In this document: positions 7,911-14,083 of the stretch, in pieces
Layout of the letters: each line of letters starts with the position of its first letter
Position numbering within the stretch: position 1 is the first letter of the stretch
Assembly: GCA_023430825.1 (NCBI GenBank)
Contig: JAEYYL010000231.1
Location: forward strand, 1-19,585
Length of the DNA stretch: 19,585 nt
Source: Verrucomicrobiota bacterium
Lineage (GTDB): Bacteria; Verrucomicrobiota; Verrucomicrobiia; Opitutales; Opitutaceae
Direction of reading: 5' to 3'
The notes under the pieces: model-generated
Told to the model about the DNA's origin: nothing
Databases searched by the model: none
What the model saw: only the letters and a program-made list of their open reading frames with translations
Translations under genes and position numbers: made by a program

Positions 7911-7951
7911 CCATCAACCCGACGAGGACGTCGGGTTCCACCTTTTGGCGG
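7911..7951 (-). repeat. REP-like palindromic element, copy 2 (inverted)
   Basis: Read on the minus strand this begins CCGCC, an AAAA spacer, GGTGGA, then a perfect nine-base stem (plus-strand arms AACCCGACG at 7916-7924 and CGTCGGGTT at 7929-7937, loop AGGA), ending TTGATGG. Copy 1 on the plus strand has the same order: CCGCC, short spacer, GGTGGA, then a stem with CCCG and CGGG. The two copies face each other with 16 bases between, the arrangement known as BIME for REP elements. The remaining bases to 8050 show nothing I can name. Confidence 0.65.
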
Positions 7952-8054
7952 CAACCTCCCCGACAGGCTGCCCCTTCGATGGCATGAGTCCGCTGAGTTG
8001 GGCGCGACTGACGCGCCGCCCGCTTGTTGGACGCGGCCTGCTGATCGCGCTCAC

Positions 8055-8083
8055 AAAAAAGGCGCGCCACTTTTGGCGCGCCT
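8055..8083 (-). terminator. Rho-independent terminator of the cyclase/FecR-domain unit
   Basis: On the minus strand AGGCGCGCC (8075-8083) pairs perfectly with GGCGCGCCT (8060-8068) around a six-base loop AAAAGT, and the descending arm runs into six T residues (plus-strand A at 8055-8060). The hairpin starts 24 bases after the stop codon of the FecR-domain gene (8107). GC-rich perfect stem plus U-tract is the textbook signature. Confidence 0.92.
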
Positions 8084-8106
8084 GAAACATTCAGATTTTC
8101 GACCGA

Positions 8107-9420
8107 TCAGGTGCTGGGGCTGACCGGAGGCAGGTCGACCGGCGTAACCGGAGGAGTGATGACCGTCGGCGGGGCTTCCGTTCCCGGAGAGGGCTGTGCG
8201 ACTGCGGGAGGCGGCGCGACGGGAACGTTGACCACCGTCTCCGCCACGCTCGCACCTTGTTGCGCACCGGTATTGGTGGAGGCCGTAATCGCCGCCGCGC
8301 TGATCGGGCTGCCGACCGCCGCCGCCGCGCTCACCGCGCTCTGCGTTACGGTCTGGAGCGTCTCCGCCGCAGAGGCATTGGCCGCGGCCACCGCTTGAGC
8401 GACCGCGGGCGCGTCGCCGCCAGCGGCCTGCGCCGCCGCCGCCGCCTGCGTAACCTTAACTTCGACCACTGTCTGCGCCGCCGTTTGGCTCACCGCCGCC
8501 GCCGCCGCCGGTGCAGCACGCACCGCCGACTCGACGATCGACGCGACGGCCGTGTTCACCGCCGCCGTCGAGCCGCCCGTCGCCGATCCCGTCGTCACCG
8601 CGGCCGCCACTGCGGTTTCCACGAACTCCGCGGCAAGTTGCGGTTGGGCGCTAGACGCCGCGCTCACCACCGCCGCCAGGACCGCCGTCGCCGTGTCCGC
8701 GCCGCCAGCCGCCGAGGTGTTGGCCGCGACATTTCCCGCGACCGCCGCCACTGCTTCCTGCAAAAGAGCCGCCACGGTCAAACCGGTCTGGCCCGAAGCG
8801 GCAATCGCCGCCTCCAGGGTCGCCGTCGTCGCGCCGGCCTGATCGCTGCCGCCCGACGCGGCCTGGCCGAAGGGAACGTCCACCGTCACGCCATTGCCCA
8901 GATTCAGGGTCACCACACCGTCCAGCGTTGCCACCGTCGTGTTGCTCGTGCCCGAGGCGGTAAACACCACGCTCGTGCCGTAAACCGTGCCCCGCGCCGC
9001 TGCGACACCCTTGGGCGTGCGCACCCCGTAACGATTGACCGCCTTCTTCGCCGCATCGAGGGTCGAGATGATGTTGCCCTTCTTGAGATCGAGCAGCGCT
9101 TCCTGCGCCGTCACTGTTTCACCCTGCTTGGTCACCGAAAGTTTTTCGACCAACACCGTTGTTTCGGGAGTGATTGTCGCCACCGCGCCCGGGATCGCCT
9201 CGAGGTAAACCTCTCCGCCCGCCGCCGTTGTAATCGTCGAGCCTTCCGGCACCACCATCCCCACCGTCACCGGCTGCGAGGTAGTCTGGCCAGGGAGTTG
9301 AACCTCTGCGCTTCCTTGAACCTTGAGCACCGTCGCTTGGTGAGCGTGGGCACTCGCGAGCACGCCTGCCGCAAATGCGAACAGGGCGAAGAAAAATCGA
9401 ACGGTTGGGAGCGGTTTCAT
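8107..9420 (-). CDS. Exported FecR-domain protein with long alanine-rich tail
   Basis: The 437-residue product has a signal peptide (MKPLPTVRFFFALFAFAAG, cleavage near AHA, residue 26). About residues 28-180 form a FecR (PF04773-like) domain: ATVLKVQGSAEVQLPG, VPEGSTITTAAGGEVYLE, then YGVRTPKGVAAARGTVYGTS (131-150) with the V.TP.G...RGT signature. It has no transmembrane anti-sigma architecture and no DUF4880 domain, so it is not a sigma regulator; such single FecR domains are thought to bind ligands or proteins in the periplasm. Residues 195-395 are an Ala/Val/Thr-rich, probably helical repeat-like stretch (for example VAAVAGNVAANTSAAG). The last 40 residues are rich in Pro (APPPAVAQPSPG). 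The gene follows the CHASE2 cyclase by 86 bases and ends at a strong terminator, so the two are probably co-transcribed. No Shine-Dalgarno sequence is visible. Confidence 0.85.
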   Translation of the reverse strand: MKPLPTVRFFFALFAFAAGVLASAHAHQATVLKVQGSAEVQLPGQTTSQPVTVGMVVPEGSTITTAAGGEVYLEAIPGAVATITPETTVLVEKLSVTKQGETVTAQEALLDLKKGNIISTLDAAKKAVNRYGVRTPKGVAAARGTVYGTSVVFTASGTSNTTVATLDGVVTLNLGNGVTVDVPFGQAASGGSDQAGATTATLEAAIAASGQTGLTVAALLQEAVAAVAGNVAANTSAAGGADTATAVLAAVVSAASSAQPQLAAEFVETAVAAAVTTGSATGGSTAAVNTAVASIVESAVRAAPAAAAAVSQTAAQTVVEVKVTQAAAAAQAAGGDAPAVAQAVAAANASAAETLQTVTQSAVSAAAAVGSPISAAAITASTNTGAQQGASVAETVVNVPVAPPPAVAQPSPGTEAPPTVITPPVTPVDLPPVSPST

Positions 9421-9506
9421 GGGAGCTGGATCAGGATGAAAGGTTGTGATTCGCCGGATACTCGGGAATAACCCCTACATATCTTCGGGATATTGCCCGA
9501 TGCAAT

Positions 9507-11549
9507 TCAATTTTCGGGTGTAGCATTCCGCATGCGAACCGAGGCCCCAGTCGCTGCAAAGCTGCCCATAAGCTCGAACACCCTCACCGGCTCGGCCTTG
9601 CCCCGGACCGGGAGCGAACCGCAAGGCCTTAGCTTGAACTCGTCGCGCAGCAGCGGCTCCAGGGTCTCCCCCAGCAGAATTCCCGTCTTCAGCTCCTTGT
9701 TCATACTTTCGAGCCGCGAGGCCAGATTCACCGCATCGCCGATCGCCGTGAACTCCATGCGGCGCGGCGAGCCCACGTTGCCGATCAGCACCACCCCGTG
9801 GTTCAATCCCACGCCCATCCGAAACGCAGGGCGGCCTTCCGCCCGCCATTTCTCGTTGAGCTGCGTCAACACCGCCTGCATCGCCAGCGCCGCTCGCGCC
9901 GCCGCGGAAGCATCCGCGGCAACGCCCTCGCTCGCCAGGTCCCCCCACACCGCCATCACCGCATCGCCGATGAATTTGTGCAGCGTGCCACCCTCCCGGT
10001 GAATGCAGTCCACCATCGCCGCCAGGTATTCGTTCAACTGCGCGATCAGCTCATCGTCCTTCAACCGTTCCGCCAGGCTCGTGAAATCCCGGAGGTCCGA
10101 GAAAAGGATCGTCACCGGACGCCGCTCGCTGCTCACCGCGGCGATGTTGCGGCCGTCCTTCATCATTTTCTTGAGCAGCGCCGGGGACAGATAGGTCCCG
10201 AACATCTGATTCACCTGCTCACGTCCTTTCTGTTCTTCGCGCACTCGCCGTCCGATCACCAGAAAATGCAACCCCGCGAAGCCCAGCAGGGGCGCCATCA
10301 TCGGCAGCCACAGGCTGAAATGAATCCAGGCCGCGAACGCGGCCACCCCGTAACCCGCCGCCACCGCCACACCGAACCCACCCAGCGTCCACACCGAGCG
10401 TTTCAACCCGATTCCCACCCCGGCGTATCCGAGCACGATCGCGCCGAGCCACACCGCCCATTCCGGCGCACGCCGCGCAAAGTCGTCCCTCAACACGTTG
10501 TTCACCGCATTCGCGTGGACCAGCACCAGCGGCGAGCTCGGACTGAGCGGCGTCGGTCCCACGTCCGCCTTGCCCGTCACCGTCTGCCCGATGAACACGA
10601 TGCCTCCCTCGAGCGGCGGCAATTCCCCATCCGCACCGTTCTCCAAAAACCGGTCGTGCAACCTCACCATCGCCTCGAAATAGCCCAGCAACGCGAAATC
10701 CGAGCGATCACCTTCCTGATCGTAGCGATAGTTCAACAACAGCCGTCCGCCCGCATTCACCGGCACCCGCCGCTCACCGTGGGCACGAGTCTTCAGATAC
10801 ACCGCGTCGCCCAGCCGCACGCGCACGTCCTCCGGCGCCACGCCGTAATACGCCATCAAGGTCTGCAGCGACAGCGACGGATACACCGCGTCACCCACCC
10901 GCACCACCAGCGGCACCTCCCGGCGGATTCCTCCCAGGCCCGGCGGCGTATCCGCAAATCCATACACGCTCACCGCACGCAGCGCCGGGAAGGGTTTCAA
11001 CGCGAAACCGTCTCCCAGCAGCTTCGAACGGTCCCCCTCCACCTGCGCCAACGGTCGTGTCATATCCGGCGCCTCATCTCCTTCCTCCGCAGGCTCTGGA
11101 CTTGTCACACCCGCCGTGATCACCGCCACGCCCGACCGGCCCGCCATCGCCGCCGCCCGCCCCATCTCCCCGTCACCCTCGCCCTCCCGCATCGCGTCGA
11201 GAATCACGTCCCACGTCACCACCGCCGGCTTGGCCAAGGTCAGCCATTTCAACAACTCGCCGTGCACCGAGCGATCCGGCGGCCACTCCACCAGATTCAT
11301 CTCCGTCGAGTCTTCGAACAGCACCACCGCGATCCGCGGGTCCGGCGGCGGTTGATACCGCGCCCGCACCGCCGTCCGCCAATCCAGCGTGCGCCATTCG
11401 AACCGCTCCACGACCTCCGTCCGCGCGAGCAGCCACGCGAGCCCGAAACAGACCAGGGGCGACACGGGCAACCGCAACCACGAACGAAGCGCTGGACTCT
11501 TCATCGGCGCCGCGACGCTGACCGCTCCTCCGCCAACAACCAAGTGCAT
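9507..11549 (-). CDS. CHASE2-domain membrane adenylate/guanylate cyclase (class III)
   Basis: The 680-residue protein has a hydrophobic segment at about 30-42, a large extracytoplasmic CHASE2 domain at about 45-360 (LDWRTAVRARYQ, FEDSTEMNL, then GGIVFIGQTVTGKADVGPTP and HANAVNNVL near its end), three membrane helices (about 364-382, 389-408, 412-432), and a cytoplasmic cyclase domain (475-660). Catalytic features are present: metal ligands D485 in ILFSDLRDFT and D529 in FIGDAVMAVWG, K525 in HKFIGD, D605 in TAIGDAVNLASRLE, and transition-state N608 and R612. The K and D pair at the purine site favours ATP, so cAMP is the likely product. The CHASE2 domain senses an unknown extracellular or periplasmic signal. 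A downstream ATG (11504, MKSPALRSW) is an equally possible start. It is first gene of a probable unit with the FecR-domain protein. Confidence 0.93.
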   Translation of the reverse strand: MHLVVGGGAVSVAAPMKSPALRSWLRLPVSPLVCFGLAWLLARTEVVERFEWRTLDWRTAVRARYQPPPDPRIAVVLFEDSTEMNLVEWPPDRSVHGELLKWLTLAKPAVVTWDVILDAMREGEGDGEMGRAAAMAGRSGVAVITAGVTSPEPAEEGDEAPDMTRPLAQVEGDRSKLLGDGFALKPFPALRAVSVYGFADTPPGLGGIRREVPLVVRVGDAVYPSLSLQTLMAYYGVAPEDVRVRLGDAVYLKTRAHGERRVPVNAGGRLLLNYRYDQEGDRSDFALLGYFEAMVRLHDRFLENGADGELPPLEGGIVFIGQTVTGKADVGPTPLSPSSPLVLVHANAVNNVLRDDFARRAPEWAVWLGAIVLGYAGVGIGLKRSVWTLGGFGVAVAAGYGVAAFAAWIHFSLWLPMMAPLLGFAGLHFLVIGRRVREEQKGREQVNQMFGTYLSPALLKKMMKDGRNIAAVSSERRPVTILFSDLRDFTSLAERLKDDELIAQLNEYLAAMVDCIHREGGTLHKFIGDAVMAVWGDLASEGVAADASAAARAALAMQAVLTQLNEKWRAEGRPAFRMGVGLNHGVVLIGNVGSPRRMEFTAIGDAVNLASRLESMNKELKTGILLGETLEPLLRDEFKLRPCGSLPVRGKAEPVRVFELMGSFAATGASVRMRNATPEN

Positions 11550-11638
11550 TTCCGCTCACCCGTTCCCCCGCGGCCCGCGCGATCCGGCCGCCCACACCCC
11601 GCGCCGGTAAAAAGCCCGCCGCTCGCCGCCCGCGTTCC

Positions 11639-12109
11639 CTAGCGGACGCTCGCCAGCCGCGTCGACGTCGCTCCGAAATCGTGCGCGAGATTGCTCACCC
11701 GCTGCGCGTAATCGTGCGCCGATGACGACGCCCGGTTGCGCACCGTCGCGCTCAGACCCGCGTTCCACGCCAGCCCGATGTTATACGGCGTCGGGTCCAG
11801 CCCGTTGCGCACCAGCCCGCGTTTCAGCCATTCGTAATGCCGCACCGCGACTTCGTCCGAAATCCGACGATCCAGCGCCCGCGCAAACGGCACCTTCGTA
11901 TGCATCCGCCAGGTCGCCGGTCGAAATTGATACGCGCCCAGTTCCCCGTGCTTCCCCGGCTTCGGCGAATTGCGCGGATTCTCGATTCCGTGAATCGCCT
12001 CCAGCGTCTCCGCCCGCCCCGCCGCCCGCGCGCCCACGGCCAGGAACGCCCACGCCACCGCCACCCCGGCCGCAATCCACACACGCTTGCTTCTCAAAGA
12101 GGCGGTCAT
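11639..12109 (-). CDS. Small exported lysozyme-fold (SLT-like) protein
   Basis: A 156-residue protein with an N-terminal hydrophobic segment (VWIAAGVAVAWAFLAVGARA, 10-29), a signal peptide or anchor. The rest looks like a compact lysozyme/transglycosylase fold: AIHGIENPRN with a candidate catalytic Glu (E43), GELGAYQFRPATW (55-67, the G.yQ....TW motif), YNIGLAWNAG (109-118, matching the A..aWNAG motif) and DYAQRVSNL (133-141). Such enzymes cleave peptidoglycan in the periplasm. The fold assignment is by motif recall; the family is uncertain and a non-catalytic role is possible. The ATG at 12109 has GGAGG ten bases upstream, one of the few clear Shine-Dalgarno sites here. It ends 90 bases before the cyclase gene on the same strand. 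Confidence 0.65.
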   Translation of the reverse strand: MTASLRSKRVWIAAGVAVAWAFLAVGARAAGRAETLEAIHGIENPRNSPKPGKHGELGAYQFRPATWRMHTKVPFARALDRRISDEVAVRHYEWLKRGLVRNGLDPTPYNIGLAWNAGLSATVRNRASSSAHDYAQRVSNLAHDFGATSTRLASVR

Positions 12110-12240
12110 TTTCAAGCGCCCTCCCGACCGCTCCCCCCTTGGAAAGGTTCATTCTCCCCAGGTTTTATTCGCAGATTTCCCGGGGAACTTTTCGCCGCTG
12201 CGTTTTGCAATCCGCCCGGCCCCACTCGAACCCCGAGCCG

Positions 12241-12267
12241 CCGCGGTTAAGACGCAACCAGCCGCGG
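12241..12267. promoter_or_regulatory. Inverted repeat CCGCGG-N15-CCGCGG upstream of the sigma gene
   Basis: Two CCGCGG palindromes (12241-12246 and 12262-12267) lie 21 bases apart centre to centre, two helical turns, in the 271-base gap between the divergent lysozyme-like and sigma genes. This could be an operator. CCGCGG is common in DNA this GC-rich, so chance is a serious alternative. I see no convincing -35/-10 pair or Fur box in this gap. Confidence 0.2.
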
Positions 12268-12380
12268 ATCGGGCTACGCGCCGCGCGAAATTTTTGGAAG
12301 ACGGTCTTTCGACCACATTTACCCTCGACAACGCCCCGTCGCCGCGCCGATGCCTCTCCCACCCCTTTCCCCCGTTTCGC

Positions 12381-12935
12381 GTGGTTCCCCCCGAATCAGA
12401 GCATGCCCGTTGGTTTGCCGAGGAAGTCCAGCCCCATGAGCCCTCGTTGCGGTCCTACTTGCGCGGAATGTTTCCCACGCTCCCGGATGTCGACGACCTC
12501 GTCCAGGAATCCTACGCCCGGCTGATCCGCGCCCGCCAGGCCGGCCGCGTCAACCACGCCAAAGCCTTCCTCTTCGCCACCGCCCGCAACGCCGCCCTCG
12601 ACTTTTTCCGCCGCCGCAAGGTCGTTTCCATCGACGCGATAGGCGATCTGGCCGATCTGCACGTCATAGAAGAGAAGCCCGATGCCGCCGAAGCCGTCAA
12701 CAAACAGCAGGAACTCGAACTCCTCGCCCAGGCCGTTCGCTCCCTTCCCGAACGCTGCCGCCAGGTCATCACGCTCCGCCTCCTCTACGGCCTTTCGCAG
12801 AAGGAAATCGCCGCCGACCTCCGCATCTCCGAACACACCGTCAAGGCTCAACTCGCCAAGGGCATGCGCCGCTGCGCCGACTACTTCGAGCAGCGCGGCT
12901 TGCTGACCCGCCCGTCCGACACCTCCGCCTCGTGA
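12381..12935 (+). CDS. ECF (FecI-like) RNA polymerase sigma factor
   Basis: From the GTG at 12381 the protein has 184 residues. ARWFAEEVQPHEPSLRSYLRG is followed by region 2 (about 20-85, with DVDDLVQESYARLI, and KAFLFATARNAALDFFRRRK as the 2.3/2.4 helix). Region 4 follows (116-168), with SLPERCRQVITLRLLYGL and the helix-turn-helix SQKEIAADLRISEHTVKAQL. There is no region 1.1 or 3, typical of ECF factors. The frame is open upstream to 12087, but that part is low-complexity and unlike sigma N-termini, so I reject it; the exact start stays uncertain. The stop overlaps the GTG start of fecR (GTGA at 12932-12935). FecI-type factors transcribe the linked TonB receptor gene when the receptor signals through FecR. 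Confidence 0.93.
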   Translation: MVPPESEHARWFAEEVQPHEPSLRSYLRGMFPTLPDVDDLVQESYARLIRARQAGRVNHAKAFLFATARNAALDFFRRRKVVSIDAIGDLADLHVIEEKPDAAEAVNKQQELELLAQAVRSLPERCRQVITLRLLYGLSQKEIAADLRISEHTVKAQLAKGMRRCADYFEQRGLLTRPSDTSAS

Positions 12936-13989
12936 GACGCTTCCCCCGCAAACATCCGTCCGACGACGAAGCCATCGCCGCCCGCGCGGCCGCCTGGCTC
13001 GCCCAACGCGATGCCGGTCTCACCGCCGACGAACAATCCGACTTCGCCGCCTGGCGCGCCGCCGATCCGCGCCACGCCGCCGCCCTCGCCCGCCTCGAGA
13101 CCGCGTGGGCCGCCTCGCCCAGCTTCGTAGCTACCGCCCCGACGCCCGCGCCCATCCCGATCGCGATCTGCTCGCGCCCCGTCGCCGCGCGCCCCGCCTC
13201 GCCTGGCCCCACTGGCTCGCCGCCGCCGGCCTCGCCGCCGCCGCGGTTGCCGCCCTTCTCGTGTGGTCTCCCAGCCTCCCGCTGCCGTCGACGCCCCGAT
13301 CCCCCGAAATCTACACCACCACCGTCGGCGGCTACCAACGCCTCACGCTGCCCGATGGCTCCGTCGTCGAACTCAACGACAACAGCGAGGTGCGCGTGCG
13401 CTACACCGCCGGCGAACGCCGTGTGCAGCTCGTCGGCGGCCAGGCCCATTTCACCGTCGCGAAAAACACCGAGCGTCCTTTTATTGTGGATACGCAGGGC
13501 GTCGCCTTGCGCGCCGTCGGCACCGCCTTCGACGTCCGTCTCGCCAGCGATCGGGTCGAAGTCCTCGTCACCGAGGGCCTCGTCCGGCTCGACCGCGCCC
13601 CGGCCGACGGCGCCGGCCCCCTCCCGCCCTCCACCGCCTCCCCCGAACCTCCGCTGCTCGGCGCCGGCTGGCGCGCCGTCGTGCCGCACGAGGGCCGCCT
13701 CGCCGTGCAGCTCGAACAACTCCCGCCCGAGCGCCTGCGCGAAAGCCTTTCGTGGCAGGGCCCGCGCCTCGTCTTTGTCGAAACCCCGCTCGCCGAGGTC
13801 GTCGAACAATTCAACCGCCGCAACCCCGTCCGCCTCTCGCTCGGCGATGCGGACCTCGCCGCGCTCCCCGTCGGCGGCAGCTTCCGCGCGGAAAACGTCG
13901 AATCGTTCGTCCGCCTCCTCGCCTCCAACGGCGACATCCTCGTCGAACGCCCTTCGCCCGGTCACATCGTGCTGCGCAAGGCGCCTTGA
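12932..13989 (+). pseudogene. fecR-type anti-sigma factor gene with a one-base frameshift
   Basis: The GTG at 12932 overlaps the sigma stop codon. Its frame encodes the N-terminal DUF4880-like domain (AARAAAWLAQRDAGL, DFAAWRAADPRHAAALARLE) up to W59 at 13106-13108. Protein-like sequence then continues in the -1 frame: GRLAQLRSYRPDAR, a single membrane helix (WLAAAGLAAAAVAALLVW), the FecR domain (YQRLTLPDGSVVELND, GGQAHFTVAKN, ALRAVGTAFDVRL, VLVTEGLVRLD), and a C-terminal domain (FVETPLAEVVEQFNRRNPV) that in this family receives the receptor signal. One extra G in the GGG at 13107-13109 would join both parts into a normal 352-residue FecR. No slippery heptamer is visible, so programmed shifting is unlikely. 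Either the gene is broken or the sequence lacks a base. A shortened reading starting at GTG 13105 would lose the sigma-binding domain. Confidence 0.85.
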
Positions 13990-14083
13990 TCCGACGCCGC
14001 GCGCGCGGCTCGACCCAGGCGGGCGCATAGCCGATTTCGCCGCATCGCGCGTCAGTAAACGAAGACCGCCCACCGGTCGCCCC

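Noticed and set aside
8257..9471. Plus-strand open frame (404 codons) opposite the FecR-domain gene
   Set aside because: It is extremely Arg/His-rich, the expected antisense of Ala-rich codons, with no domain. The opposite strand has a signal peptide, FecR motifs and a terminator.
9479..9493. ATATC-TTCGG-GATAT hairpin between the cyclase and FecR-domain genes
   Set aside because: A five-base AT-rich stem without T-run; too weak to call an attenuator or terminator, although it lies within the probable transcript.
12087..12380. N-terminal extension of the sigma factor frame to an ATG at 12087
   Set aside because: The 98 extra residues are Pro/Arg/Ser-rich, unlike any sigma N-terminus, and begin inside the opposite-strand lysozyme-like gene. 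ECF factors normally start shortly before region 2.
12110..12380. Fur box or clear sigma-70 promoter upstream of the sigma gene
   Set aside because: No GATAATGAT-type repeat and no convincing -35/-10 pair could be found in this gap by eye.
13100..13115. Programmed -1 frameshift in fecR
   Set aside because: The bases around GCG-TGG-GCC do not form an X-XXY-YYZ slippery heptamer, and I see no conserved stimulator. A missing base is simpler.
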